Shown here in pieces: positions 42,318 through 51,498 of a stretch of 64,000 bases of DNA. Numbering within the stretch: the stretch's first letter is position 1; each line of letters starts with the position of its first letter. The stretch covers positions 744,001-808,000 of the forward strand of contig NZ_RZMZ01000015.1 of NCBI RefSeq assembly GCF_003992675.1. Direction: 5' to 3'. The notes under the pieces were generated by a model that worked only from the letters and a program-made list of their open reading frames with translations, was not told the origin of the DNA and made no database searches. The stretch comes from Flagellimonas marinaquae. Its GTDB lineage: Bacteria; Bacteroidota; Bacteroidia; Flavobacteriales; Flavobacteriaceae. Position numbers and translations under genes: made by a program.

Positions 42318-43787
42318 CTAGAGCCCTCGGATGTAACTTCCGTAAAGGTCTTTAAATTGGTACCCTTGCTGAAAACGGTGTTTGCTCAATTTTTTATGGG
42401 CCACCAAGCCCCAAAGCAACAGTTCCTTTAAGAAATAGCTGTCCTCCTTGGATGCTTCAGGCTGATACTCCTTTATCAGATGGTTCAAAGGACCAATGGA
42501 ATCCAATTTTGATTTGTAGTCGGCTTCTTTTTCATCATCCAATAGATCGAAACCTTCGCTATCAAAAAACCAGCTGACCAATTCGTCATATTCATTTTCT
42601 TCTTCCTTGCGCTGAAGCTTGTCTATTTTTGGGTAGTAATTCGGAAATAGGGATTTTATAGCGTCTTCAATTAAATTTTCGGCTACTGAACCGGCCCCCT
42701 CCTGCTCTCCTTCGTATACCAATTCAATTTTTCCAGTAATAGATGGCACTACGCCCATAAAATCACTCAAACGAAGTGTAGTTTTGGTGTCTCCCGCCAT
42801 AATCGCCCTACGTTCGGCCGTGCTCAATAAATTTTCAAAGGCTGTGATGCTCATCCGGGCACTCACCCCACTTTTGGCATCCACATATTCACTTTTTCTC
42901 GCTTCAAAGCTGATCTGTTCCAATAAATCCATCGCAATTTCGGGCACATACACAAATTCAGATTGACGCTTATCCAATCGGGCTTCTTGTTTGGTAATCT
43001 TTTTTGCAATCTCGATATTCTCAGGATAGTGTGTCAAAATTTGGGAGCCAATCCTATCTTTCAAGGGGGTAACAATGCTTCCCCTGTTGGTGTAATCTTC
43101 GGGGTTCGCGGTAAACACAAACTGAATATCCAAATGTAACCGAAGCTTAAACCCTCTTATTTGTATGTCTCCTTCTTGCAAGATATTAAACAATGCTACT
43201 TGAATCCTTGCTTGAAGGTCTGGAAGCTCGTTGATGACAAAAATACAACGGTTGGCCCTCGGTATCATTCCAAAGTGAATCACACGATCATCCGCGTAGG
43301 ACAATTTGAGGTTGGCCGCTTTTATCGGGTCTACATCTCCAATCAAATCTGCTACGGTAACATCGGGAGTGGCCAATTTTTCATAGAAACGCTCATTCCT
43401 ATGCACCCAACTGATTGGCGTATCATCTCCTTTTTCTTTGATGAGCTCCGTGGCATATCTAGAAATTGGCGCCAATGGGTCATCGTGGATTTCAGAGCCT
43501 TCCACAATGGGCATCCATTCATCAAGCAGTTGCACCATTAAACGGGCCAGACGGGTTTTTGCTTGCCCTCTCAACCCTAATAAGTTGATATTGTGACGGG
43601 AAAGAATAGCCCTTTCCAATTCTGGGATAACGGAATTCTCGTACCCCCATACCCCTTCAAATACCTGCTCCTTTTTGGCTATTTTCTCCAAAAGGTTTTC
43701 CCTGAGCTCGTCTTTAATGCTTCTACTTGTATATCCCGCAGATTTTAATTCACCTAGCGTTGCAATGTTGGTGTGATCCAGATTCAT
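42318..43787 (-). CDS. AAA+ ATPase of the MoxR/ChlI type
   Basis: The 489-residue protein has a Walker A in NINLLGLRGQAKTRLARLM, a Walker B-like RCIFVINELPDL (Asn replaces the usual Asp) and a sensor in FVFTANPEDY. It resembles the ChlI subunit and MoxR proteins that work with von Willebrand partners in remodelling or metal insertion. There are no chlorophyll genes, so a chaperone or envelope role is more likely than magnesium chelation. The VWA partner gene is 8 bp upstream. Confidence 0.86.
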   Translation of the reverse strand: MNLDHTNIATLGELKSAGYTSRSIKDELRENLLEKIAKKEQVFEGVWGYENSVIPELERAILSRHNINLLGLRGQAKTRLARLMVQLLDEWMPIVEGSEIHDDPLAPISRYATELIKEKGDDTPISWVHRNERFYEKLATPDVTVADLIGDVDPIKAANLKLSYADDRVIHFGMIPRANRCIFVINELPDLQARIQVALFNILQEGDIQIRGFKLRLHLDIQFVFTANPEDYTNRGSIVTPLKDRIGSQILTHYPENIEIAKKITKQEARLDKRQSEFVYVPEIAMDLLEQISFEARKSEYVDAKSGVSARMSITAFENLLSTAERRAIMAGDTKTTLRLSDFMGVVPSITGKIELVYEGEQEGAGSVAENLIEDAIKSLFPNYYPKIDKLQRKEEENEYDELVSWFFDSEGFDLLDDEKEADYKSKLDSIGPLNHLIKEYQPEASKEDSYFLKELLLWGLVAHKKLSKHRFQQGYQFKDLYGSYIRGL

Positions 43788-43795
43788 ATGTTGTG

Positions 43796-44959
43796 TTATC
43801 CTTTAATTCTTCTTTTTCTATTTTGTTCGTAATCTTCAAAAATCATTTCGCCCAAACCTTTAAGCCCTGTGTAAAAGGCCTTTCCCTTGTTTGCTTTGGT
43901 AAATTCACGCACAAACTGCATCAAATAAGGGTCCTCCGCAATCATGAAAGTGGTTATGGGAATATGAAGTTTTCTGGCTTGCTGGGCCATAGCGTAGCAT
44001 TTTTCAACAATATATTCGTCGAGGCCTACGCTATTCTTATAATAATCACCGTTCGGGAGCCGTAAACATGATGGCTTTCCGTCCGTAATCATAAATATCT
44101 GTTTGTTGGTATTCCGTTTTCTGCGAAGCATATCCATGGCAAGTTGCAATCCGGCCACGGTATTGGTGTGGTATGGACCCACTCTCAAATAAGGCAAATC
44201 TTTGATGGGGATGGGCCAGGCATCATTTCCGAACACCAAAATATCCAAGGTATCTTTTGGATAACGGGTCGTAATCAGTTCTGCCAGAGCCATCGCCACT
44301 TTTTTTGCGGGCGTAATGCGGTCCTCACCGTACAAAATCATACTATGGCTGATGTCGATCATCAACACGGTACTCATCTGAGCCTTGTGTTGCGTATCCT
44401 CCACCACCAAATCGGCCTCAATCAAGGAAAAGTTATCCAATCCGTGGTTCACTTGGGCATTTTTAAGACTTTCCGTCATACTGATATGCTCCAATGAATC
44501 TCCAAATCGGTACTCTCTAAACTCCCCTGTGTGCTCATCACCCTTTCCGGATTTTCCTGTTTTATGGTTGCCGGAACCACTACGTTTTATTTTTCCAAAG
44601 ATTTGGTCCAAAGCACGTTGGCGGAGCATCCGTTCCAGTTTGGCCGTTATGGATAGATTTCCGCCTCCACCATTTTCCTCGCCTTCTTCGCCATCACCAC
44701 CTTGGGGATTATCCATATCGAATTCTTCACGGATATATCCCTTGGACTTCAAATCTTCGATAAAATCGTCAATGGTGTAATCGTCGTCGGTAAGTTCATA
44801 TTCCTTATCGAGTTCGCGAAGCCAGTCCAATGCCTCCTCTACATCACCTGAAGTATGGGTGATCAGTTCTTGAAAAATCTCAAAGAGTTTTTCAAACGGA
44901 GTCTGGTCCGGTGCTTCGTAATTAGTAAATCGAAACCCTTTTCTTGTATTCATAGCCAT
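43796..44959 (-). CDS. Von Willebrand domain partner of the MoxR-type ATPase
   Basis: The 387-residue protein (ATG at 44959) has an acidic linker with GGDGEEGEENGGGG, then a VWA domain with the MIDAS motif in TVLMIDISHSMILYG (DISHS) and FMITDGKPSC. The layout matches ChlD-like partners of MoxR ATPases, where the metal site binds a substrate or the ATPase. It is likely cytoplasmic, as there is no signal. It lies between the ATPase gene and the his operon. Confidence 0.85.
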   Translation of the reverse strand: MAMNTRKGFRFTNYEAPDQTPFEKLFEIFQELITHTSGDVEEALDWLRELDKEYELTDDDYTIDDFIEDLKSKGYIREEFDMDNPQGGDGEEGEENGGGGNLSITAKLERMLRQRALDQIFGKIKRSGSGNHKTGKSGKGDEHTGEFREYRFGDSLEHISMTESLKNAQVNHGLDNFSLIEADLVVEDTQHKAQMSTVLMIDISHSMILYGEDRITPAKKVAMALAELITTRYPKDTLDILVFGNDAWPIPIKDLPYLRVGPYHTNTVAGLQLAMDMLRRKRNTNKQIFMITDGKPSCLRLPNGDYYKNSVGLDEYIVEKCYAMAQQARKLHIPITTFMIAEDPYLMQFVREFTKANKGKAFYTGLKGLGEMIFEDYEQNRKRRIKG

Positions 44960-45022
44960 CACATAAATTTACGGTATTTCGTTGTAACGACTAAAGCTTT
45001 AGAAAAAACTTAACGGACTTGT

Positions 45023-45619
45023 TTAATGTCGCTTTTCAAGGACTTGGGCAATATCATCCAAGGTGTAGCCTTTGGCCTGTAGGAGGATTAAGTAGTGAAA
45101 CAATAAATCGGCACTCTCGTTTAAAAACAGCTCTTCGTTGTCGTCTTTGGCCTCTATCACGGTTTCCACAGCCTCTTCCCCTACTTTCTGGGCAATTTTG
45201 TTGATACCCTTTCGGAACAAGGAGGCCACATAACTATTTGGATTCTCTTGGTCATTTTTTCTAGATTCAATGATGTTTTCCAGCATTGACAAGAAACCAT
45301 AACCTTGAACATTATCTTCGGCCCAGCAGGTGTCCGTTCCTTTGTGGCAGGTAGGTCCTACGGGATTCACTCTAACCAAAAGCGTATCATTATCACAATC
45401 CACTTTCATATCCACCAAGTTCAAAAAATTCCCGCTTTCCTCGCCTTTGGTCCATAAGCGTTGTTTGGAACGGCTAAAAAATGTGACTTTTTGAGTTGTT
45501 TTGGTTTTCTCAAACGCTTCTTGGTTCATATAGCCCAGCATCAACACGTTTTTGGTAGTTGCATCTTGAACAATGGCTGGTACAAGTCCGTCTGAATTTT
45601 TATTGAAGTCTATTTGCAT
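45023..45619 (-). CDS. hisIE: Phosphoribosyl-AMP cyclohydrolase / phosphoribosyl-ATP pyrophosphohydrolase
   Basis: The 198-residue fused enzyme performs steps 2 and 3 of histidine synthesis. HisI has MLGYMNQEAFEKT, the metal cysteines in GPTCHKGTDTCW and the DCDNDTLLVRV strand. HisE has VASLFRKGINKIAQKVGEEAVETVIEAKD and ESADLLFHYLILL. It is the last his gene, 49 bp after hisF, and that spacer holds a family 1 repeat fragment. Confidence 0.95.
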   Translation of the reverse strand: MQIDFNKNSDGLVPAIVQDATTKNVLMLGYMNQEAFEKTKTTQKVTFFSRSKQRLWTKGEESGNFLNLVDMKVDCDNDTLLVRVNPVGPTCHKGTDTCWAEDNVQGYGFLSMLENIIESRKNDQENPNSYVASLFRKGINKIAQKVGEEAVETVIEAKDDNEELFLNESADLLFHYLILLQAKGYTLDDIAQVLEKRH

Positions 45620-45634
45620 TATGAATTTTTCTTA

Positions 45635-45662
45635 AACTGTCACATCGAGCGCAGTCGAGATG
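45635..45662. repeat. Short family 1-type repeat between hisF and hisIE
   Basis: TGTCACATCGAGCGCAGTCGAGATG is a small palindromic element with the TGTCA end and TCGAG core of the family 1 repeats. Confidence 0.45.
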
Positions 45663-45668
45663 TATATT

Positions 45669-46424
45669 TTATAGTCTTACCGGAATTCCTTCTTCCTTTA
45701 GTTCTTTTTTGAGTGTTTTGATTTCGATTTCCTTAAAGTGAAAAACACTGGCAGCCAGAGCAGCATCGGCTTTTCCATCTTTAAACGTATCCGTAAAATG
45801 GGAAATGGTTCCCGCCCCACCTGATGCAATTACTGGAATGTTCACCAAGCCCGATAATTCTGCCAAAGCTTGATTGGCGAAGCCGTTTTTAGTGCCATCA
45901 TGATCCATCGAGGTAAATAAAATTTCTCCTGCGCCACGTTGTTCCACTTCCTTCGCCCATTCAAAAAGGTCGATTTCTGTGGGAACCTTCCCGCCTACCA
46001 AATGAACTTTCCATTGCCCGACTATTTGTTTGGCATCAATGGCAACAACGATGCATTGAGAACCGAATTTGGCGACCAGCTCATTAATCAATTCGGGTCG
46101 CTTTACCGCTGAGGAGTTGATGGAAACCTTATCGGCACCGTTTTTCAACAGAATGTCCACATCTTCTATGGACGAAATTCCGCCGCCCACGGTAAAAGGT
46201 ATATTGATGGTCTCCGCAACGTGATACACCAATTCGGCCAGAGTTTTGCGTTTTTCTTCGGTTGCAGAAATGTCCAAAAAAACCAATTCATCGGCACCTT
46301 CTTTGGCATAAATCGACGCCAGTTCCACAGGATCTCCTGCATCGCGTAGGTCCACAAAGTTGATTCCTTTGACGGTTCTACCATTTTTGATATCGAGACA
46401 GGGTATGATTCTTTTTGTTAGCAT
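45669..46424 (-). CDS. hisF: Imidazole glycerol phosphate synthase subunit HisF
   Basis: The 251-residue TIM barrel makes imidazole glycerol phosphate and AICAR from PRFAR with ammonia from HisH. It has the start [20 protein letters not shown] with the catalytic Asp, the phosphate-binding [12 protein letters not shown] and [15 protein letters not shown], and [15 protein letters not shown] with the second catalytic Asp. A repeat region and the GIY-YIG gene separate it from the preceding his operon genes. Confidence 0.97.
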   Translation of the reverse strand: MLTKRIIPCLDIKNGRTVKGINFVDLRDAGDPVELASIYAKEGADELVFLDISATEEKRKTLAELVYHVAETINIPFTVGGGISSIEDVDILLKNGADKVSINSSAVKRPELINELVAKFGSQCIVVAIDAKQIVGQWKVHLVGGKVPTEIDLFEWAKEVEQRGAGEILFTSMDHDGTKNGFANQALAELSGLVNIPVIASGGAGTISHFTDTFKDGKADAALAASVFHFKEIEIKTLKKELKEEGIPVRL

Positions 46425-46459
46425 TAATTTTGTGTTTAAAACATCATTAAAGGCTCGTA

Positions 46460-46529
46460 GTCACCCTGAACTTGATTCAGGGTCTCACTGGCCATATTGA
46501 TGAGATGCTGAAACAAGTTCAGCATGACG
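46460..46529. repeat. Two-hairpin REP-like repeat, family 2, copy b
   Basis: CACCCTGAACTTGATTCAGGGTCTCA forms the left hairpin and TGAGATGCTGAAACAAGTTCAGCATGACG the right, with the TCTCA and TGAGA linkers inverted. It lies between hisF and the GIY-YIG gene. Confidence 0.8.
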
Positions 46530-46811
46530 TTATCCATAATCTAAAGTTTCTAAAGTTGGGTTTTGCTCTTTAATTAAGTTGACTTTCCAATCGTGACGCC
46601 AATTCTTCAATTGTTTTTCTCTTGCAATGGCTTGAATGATGTCTGTAAAAATTTCAAAATATACTAAATCAGTCAACTGATATTTTGCTGTAAACTTTGA
46701 ACCCAGTCCTTGATAATGTTCTGCAATTCTTTTCTTTAGATTTGATGTTACTCCAATATAAAAAGTTGTTCTGTATTTGTTGGTCATTATGTAAACATAA
46801 CTATGTCTCAT
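46530..46811 (-). CDS. GIY-YIG family nuclease
   Basis: The 93-residue protein is a lone GIY-YIG domain: YVYIMTNKYRTTFYIGVTSNLKKRIAEHYQG with the variant Y-Y-I-G positions and catalytic Arg, then AIAREKQLKNWRHDWKVNLI with the catalytic Glu and the HDWK end. It sits inside the his operon, among family 2 repeats, as an apparent insertion. Association of such small GIY-YIG genes with REP-type repeats is suggestive of co-mobility, but that is inference. Confidence 0.88.
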   Translation of the reverse strand: MRHSYVYIMTNKYRTTFYIGVTSNLKKRIAEHYQGLGSKFTAKYQLTDLVYFEIFTDIIQAIAREKQLKNWRHDWKVNLIKEQNPTLETLDYG

Positions 46812-46814
46812 ACC

Positions 46815-47045
46815 ATATCAGATTCCGAAATGAGTTCGGAATGACTCTTTTATTGATTTAACATTCTATCATGTGCAACTCCCTATATTTATTTTGAGTT
46901 CTTTTCATTCTCTAATTTTTCAATCCATGATGAGCTGCTGAAACGAGTTCAGCATGACGCTTCTTAAGGATATCGTCACCCTGAACTTGTTTCAGGGTCT
47001 CACTTATATATTTTTGATGAGATGCTGAAATGAATTCAGCATGAC
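46815..47045. repeat. Cluster of family 2 repeat halves and a full copy
   Basis: It contains ATTCCGAAATGAGTTCGGAATGAC at 46822-46845, TGAGCTGCTGAAACGAGTTCAGCATGACG at 46931-46959, and a complete element at 46974-47045 (CACCCTGAACTTGTTTCAGGGTCTCA followed by TGAGATGCTGAAATGAATTCAGCATGACG). The cluster lies between the GIY-YIG and DinB genes. Confidence 0.8.
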
Positions 47046-47056
47046 GTGGTTAATCA

Positions 47057-47590
47057 TTATATATTTTTAGTTTCATTTTTGGCATTTAGGTTAACTCCTC
47101 CGTAAAATGCCAAATCCTTATTATTTAAAATCTTTGTCCAAAGCGCAATTTGGCCTGTGTGGTACGACAAATGCTCTGTAACGTGAATGATGTTGCCCAC
47201 GCCGGAAAAGTTAAAGCCCTGTACATTTCTTTTACGCAGAAGTTCTTTGAGCGGAGCATCATAAAATGCTCGTTTGGCATCAGAAATGGTGTCTTCCAAT
47301 TTTTTGATGAGTTCTGCCTTGGAATAACCGGATTCCGTGGAGAATTCCTCGTCCCGTTTACGTTCGTCCTCTAAATTTTGGATGGAGGCAATACCATATT
47401 GGGTAATGTTTCCGCATAGATGAAGTATGAGATTGGCAATACTGTTGCTCGACTCATTCGGTTTTTCCCAAACCTGCTCTTCTGACAACTGTTCCAAACA
47501 AATTTTGATCATGCGTAGGCTCTCGTTCATACGATACCCCGCGTTCCAAACCAATTCTTCCTGGAGTTCTTTTTCTTTATCCATTTTCAA
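47057..47590 (-). CDS. DinB family protein
   Basis: The 177-residue four-helix protein has the DinB plan, with its metal-ligand histidines in [16 protein letters not shown] and [15 protein letters not shown]. Members are often thiol transferases, but the activity here is unknown. Its start overlaps the end of hisA by 14 bp (8 bp if the second ATG is used), so it is translationally coupled to the his operon even though it is not a histidine gene. Confidence 0.83.
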   Translation of the reverse strand: MKMDKEKELQEELVWNAGYRMNESLRMIKICLEQLSEEQVWEKPNESSNSIANLILHLCGNITQYGIASIQNLEDERKRDEEFSTESGYSKAELIKKLEDTISDAKRAFYDAPLKELLRKRNVQGFNFSGVGNIIHVTEHLSYHTGQIALWTKILNNKDLAFYGGVNLNAKNETKNI

Positions 47591-48308
47591 GAATATAATG
47601 TTCCAACTGCTTTAAACTGATTTTGCCTTCATAAATGGCTTTGCCAATGATTGTGCCTTCACAACCAATTTCGGCAAGTTTGGGGAGTTCGTCAAAGGAG
47701 GATATGCCTCCACTGGCAATTAAATTTAAGCCTTTTTTGGTTTCGGACAGCATTTTTTGGTATAAGTCAAAAGCAGGGCCTTGCAACATACCATCTTTAC
47801 TGATATCGGTACAGATCACATATTCAATTCCTTCGGATTGATACTGTTGAACAAAAGGAATCAGATCCAAATCCGATTCTTCCTGCCAGCCGGATACGGC
47901 TACCTTTTCATTATTGGCATCCGCTCCCAAAATAATTTTTCTGGCTCCGTAGGTAGACAACCAGCTCAGAAAGGTTTCCCTGTCCTTCACCGCAATGCTT
48001 CCACCGGTAATTTGGTGCGCACCGCTTTGAAATGCAATGTGTAGGTCATCCCCAGTTTTTAAGCCGCCTCCAAAGTCAATTTGTAAATTGGTTTTTAAGG
48101 CAATGGTCTCCAAGACTTTGTAGTTGACGATATGTTCGGACTTTGCACCGTCCAAATCGACCAAATGCAAATGTTGAATACCGTGTGCCTCGAACTCTTT
48201 GGCGACTTCCAACGGATTTTCGTTATATATTTTTTTGGTACTATAATCACCCTTCGATAGGCGAACACACTTTCCGTCGATAATATCTATAGCTGGAATC
48301 AATCTCAT
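47577..48308 (-). CDS. hisA: ProFAR isomerase
   Basis: The 243-residue TIM barrel performs step 4 (ProFAR to PRFAR). It has the HisA start [22 protein letters not shown] with the catalytic Asp, the phosphate-binding [11 protein letters not shown] and [13 protein letters not shown], and [14 protein letters not shown] with the second catalytic Asp. It lies between the GNAT gene and the DinB gene in the his operon. Confidence 0.97.
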   Translation of the reverse strand: MRLIPAIDIIDGKCVRLSKGDYSTKKIYNENPLEVAKEFEAHGIQHLHLVDLDGAKSEHIVNYKVLETIALKTNLQIDFGGGLKTGDDLHIAFQSGAHQITGGSIAVKDRETFLSWLSTYGARKIILGADANNEKVAVSGWQEESDLDLIPFVQQYQSEGIEYVICTDISKDGMLQGPAFDLYQKMLSETKKGLNLIASGGISSFDELPKLAEIGCEGTIIGKAIYEGKISLKQLEHYILENG

Positions 48309-48311
48309 TCT

Positions 48312-48728
48312 CTAATTGTATTTTATTCGGTCTATGGACATCCACATTTTTGAATCTCCCACGCGTTTAAAGCCCAAATCTTCATAAAAGTGATGGGCAT
48401 CGATGGTCTTGAGTGCCACGGTATTTACATTTCTTACATCCGCTCGGTCCAAAATATGACTTATTAATTTTTTTCCTAATCCCTTTTCTTTATTGGGGTC
48501 GAAGACCACAACATCCATGATGTAGGCAAAAACCAGCCCGTCCGTCATGATTCTGGCGTAAGCCATTTGTTCTCCCTTATCGTTGTACAAGCCAAAGCAA
48601 ATACTATTTTCAATCGTCATCATCGTCTCTTCCATGCTCCTTCCTTTTCCCCAATAGGTTGCAGTAACCTCTTCGTGCACCTTTTGGATGTCCAACTTAT
48701 CCTTATTCGTTGATATTTGGAATTCCAT
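48312..48728 (-). CDS. GNAT family acetyltransferase
   Basis: The 138-residue protein has the GNAT fold: YARIMTDGLVFAYIMDVVVFDPNKEKGLGKKLISHILD with the acetyl-CoA loop (KGLGKKL) and KTIDAHHFYEDLGFKRVG. It is inserted between hisH and hisA with gaps of 2 and 3 bp, so it is co-transcribed and coupled. The acceptor is unknown; its place in a his operon is seen in other members of the family only as far as I can recall. Confidence 0.86.
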   Translation of the reverse strand: MEFQISTNKDKLDIQKVHEEVTATYWGKGRSMEETMMTIENSICFGLYNDKGEQMAYARIMTDGLVFAYIMDVVVFDPNKEKGLGKKLISHILDRADVRNVNTVALKTIDAHHFYEDLGFKRVGDSKMWMSIDRIKYN

Positions 48729-48730
48729 AA

Positions 48731-49315
48731 TTAGGTTAGGGTCAAAAAGTTATTCAGAATTTCACTGCCCACATCGCTGCTTTTTTCGGGGTGGAACTGT
48801 ACACCGTAAAAATTAGCTTTCTGCAAAGCAGCACTGTATTCCACATCATATTCCGAAGCGCCAATGGTTTCTGAACCAATCGGGGCATAAAAGCTATGCA
48901 CCAGGTAGATATAGGATTTCTCGGGAATATCGGTGAACAATTTGCTCTTTAGGTCTGAAATCTGGTTCCAACCAATTTGTGGAACCTTTACTTTGCTGGA
49001 AAATTTCACCACATCCAAATCAAAAATACCCAAACCTTCGGTATTACCTTCTTCGGAGGAATGGCACATCAGCTGCATACCCAGACAGATACCTAGAACG
49101 GGCTGTTTCAGTGTCGGAATCACCTTGTCCAATCCAGTTGCCTTTAATTTTGCCATAGCTGAACTGGCCTCTCCCACTCCAGGAAAAATGACTTTATCCG
49201 CATTTCGGATTTCATCGGCATCATGACTCAAGACAGCTTCGAAGCCCAGTCTTTTTATGGCAAACATGATACTTTGGATATTTCCTGCGCCATAATCGAT
49301 TATAACAATTTTCAT
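48731..49315 (-). CDS. hisH: Imidazole glycerol phosphate synthase subunit HisH
   Basis: The 194-residue glutamine amidotransferase supplies ammonia to HisF. It shows MKIVIIDYGAGNIQSI, the oxyanion and nucleophile Cys in PVLGICLGMQLMC, and the triad His/Glu in GVQFHPEKSSD. It is adjacent to hisB. Confidence 0.97.
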   Translation of the reverse strand: MKIVIIDYGAGNIQSIMFAIKRLGFEAVLSHDADEIRNADKVIFPGVGEASSAMAKLKATGLDKVIPTLKQPVLGICLGMQLMCHSSEEGNTEGLGIFDLDVVKFSSKVKVPQIGWNQISDLKSKLFTDIPEKSYIYLVHSFYAPIGSETIGASEYDVEYSAALQKANFYGVQFHPEKSSDVGSEILNNFLTLT

Positions 49316-50452
49316 CTACAACATTCCTTTAGTTGATGGCAACACCATTTTTTCCGCATCGCGCTTTACCGCCATTTTTATGGACTTGGCAAAAGCTTTG
49401 AAAATAGCTTCGATTTTATGGTGTTCGTTGGTGCCTTCTGCTTTAATGTTCAAATTGGCCTTGGCGCCATCTGTAAACGATTTGAAAAAGTGAATAAACA
49501 TTTCGGTAGGCATATCCCCCACTTTTTCCCGTTTAAATTCGGTGTCCCAAACCAACCAATTGCGTCCACCAAAATCGATGGCCACTTGTGCCAGGCAGTC
49601 ATCCATGGGCAAGGCAAAACCGTATCGCTCTATGCCCAATTTGTTGCCCAAGGCTTTGGAAAACAATTCGCCCAAAGCAATGGCCGTATCCTCAATGGTA
49701 TGGTGTTCGTCCACTTCCAAATCACCATCCACCTTAATTTCCAAATCCATTTGTCCGTGACGGGCCAATTGGTCCAACATATGGTCAAAAAAGGCTAAAC
49801 CGGTATTGATATCACTTTTTCCTGTGCCATCGAGATTGATTTTGATTCGGATATCGGTTTCATTGGTTTTTCGGGATATTTCGGCCACCCGGTTCTCCAG
49901 TTTTAAAAACTCATAGATTTTTTCCCAATCGTTGCTTTCCAAAGCGATATAACCATCCAGTTCTTCACGCTTCACGGTGATTTCGCCAGTGCCTAAATGG
50001 GTTTCATCATTAATGAAAATACCTTTAGCGCCAAGGTTTTTGGCCAATTCCATGTCGGTCAAACGATCACCGATCACAAAGGAATTCGCCAAATCGTACT
50101 CCTTGGAAAAATAAGAAGTCAACATCCCTGTTCCCGGTTTGCGGGTGTCCGCATTGTCCTTTGGAAATGTTCTGTCTATAAATACGTTATCAAAAACGAC
50201 GCCTTCATTTTCAAAAGCTTTGATGATAAAGTTGTGTACGGGCCAAAATGTGTCTTCTGGAAAACTGTCGGTACCCAAGCCATCCTGATTGGTGATCATC
50301 ACCAATTCATAATCCAATTCTTTGGCAATTTTCCCTAAATAGGTGAATACTTTCGGATAAAAAACCATTTTTTCGAAGGCATCAATCTGCTCATCAACAG
50401 TTTCCTTGATAATGGTTCCATCACGATCAATGAATAGTACTTTTCTGCCCAT
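49316..50452 (-). CDS. hisB: Histidinol-phosphatase / IGP dehydratase
   Basis: The 378-residue fused enzyme performs steps 6 and 8. The N-terminal HAD phosphatase has [11 protein letters not shown] (nucleophile Asp), MITNQDGLG and the zinc-poor HAD variant. The C-terminal dehydratase has [30 protein letters not shown] and [15 protein letters not shown], which bind manganese. Start and stop codons are tight with hisC and hisH. Confidence 0.97.
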   Translation of the reverse strand: MGRKVLFIDRDGTIIKETVDEQIDAFEKMVFYPKVFTYLGKIAKELDYELVMITNQDGLGTDSFPEDTFWPVHNFIIKAFENEGVVFDNVFIDRTFPKDNADTRKPGTGMLTSYFSKEYDLANSFVIGDRLTDMELAKNLGAKGIFINDETHLGTGEITVKREELDGYIALESNDWEKIYEFLKLENRVAEISRKTNETDIRIKINLDGTGKSDINTGLAFFDHMLDQLARHGQMDLEIKVDGDLEVDEHHTIEDTAIALGELFSKALGNKLGIERYGFALPMDDCLAQVAIDFGGRNWLVWDTEFKREKVGDMPTEMFIHFFKSFTDGAKANLNIKAEGTNEHHKIEAIFKAFAKSIKMAVKRDAEKMVLPSTKGML

Positions 50453-51498
50453 TAGTTCAATTCTTTTAAAATAGCAATCAGTTTTTTGTTCTCTTCTGGT
50501 GTCCCTACCGTAAAGCGCAATGTGTTTTCGCAGAGCGGTTGGGTACTTCGATTTCGTACCACCACTTGTTTTTCTAGCAATTGTTGGTAACGTTTGTTGG
50601 CATCATCCACTTTGGCCAGCACAAAATTAGCATCGGTTGGATATATTACTGACACAAACTCCAAATTGTTCAACGCTTTGATTAATTCAGTTCTTTCATC
50701 AAGAATCTGCTGGACTTCTTGCTTGACCAAATCTTGGTTCAAAACACGTTGCAAGGCTCGTTGCTGGGTCAATTGGTTGACGTTGTAAGGCGGTTTGATT
50801 TTATTCAATACGCTGACAATCTCTTCAGATGCGTAGCATATCCCCAGTCGGATACCTGCCAGCCCGTATGCCTTGGACAAGGTCTGGGTCACAATCAAAT
50901 TCGGATATGTTTGAAGCGCTGACACCCAACTTTCGTCTTTTGAAAAATCAATATAAGCTTCATCAACCACCACTAGTCCGTCAAAGGATTCCAGCAATGT
51001 TTTGATGTACTCGCCCTTAAAGGAGTTTCCAGTTGGATTATTTGGGGAACAGATAAAAATCAGTTTGGAATGGGAGTCGGCAGCTTTTAAGATTTCCTCT
51101 ACATTGGGTTCAAAATCAGCTGTTAGCAGTACTTCTCTGTTCTTGATAGCGTTGATGCCGGCCAACACCTTGTACATCCCATAGGTAGGCGGAAGCGTGA
51201 TGACATTATCCTGATTGGGCTCACAAAATACTCTAAAAATCAAATCCAAGACCTCGTCGCTACCGTTTCCAAGCAGAATTTGACTTTCCGACACCCCTTT
51301 TTGCTTCGCCAATACAGATTTTAAGCTTCGCTGATAAGGGTCTGGATAACGGTTGACCCCATTATCGAATGGGTTTTCATTGGCGTCCAAAAATAGCATC
51401 TCCGAGCCGTCAGAAACATATTCGTCCCGGGCGGAAGAGTATGGTTGCAGCTTGCGAACCGACTCTCTGACCAATTTATTCAAATCAAACCCTTCCAT
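50452..51498 (-). CDS. hisC: Histidinol-phosphate aminotransferase
   Basis: The 348-residue PLP enzyme performs step 7. It shows [14 protein letters not shown], the glycine loop [36 protein letters not shown] (PLP Asp/Tyr) and the lysine in [16 protein letters not shown]. It overlaps hisB and hisD by single bases, showing coupling. Confidence 0.97.
   Translation of the reverse strand: MEGFDLNKLVRESVRKLQPYSSARDEYVSDGSEMLFLDANENPFDNGVNRYPDPYQRSLKSVLAKQKGVSESQILLGNGSDEVLDLIFRVFCEPNQDNVITLPPTYGMYKVLAGINAIKNREVLLTADFEPNVEEILKAADSHSKLIFICSPNNPTGNSFKGEYIKTLLESFDGLVVVDEAYIDFSKDESWVSALQTYPNLIVTQTLSKAYGLAGIRLGICYASEEIVSVLNKIKPPYNVNQLTQQRALQRVLNQDLVKQEVQQILDERTELIKALNNLEFVSVIYPTDANFVLAKVDDANKRYQQLLEKQVVVRNRSTQPLCENTLRFTVGTPEENKKLIAILKELN

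Noticed and set aside
42318..44959. Magnesium chelatase for chlorophyll
   Set aside because: No other chlorophyll or porphyrin genes are present; the MoxR/VWA pairing explains both genes.
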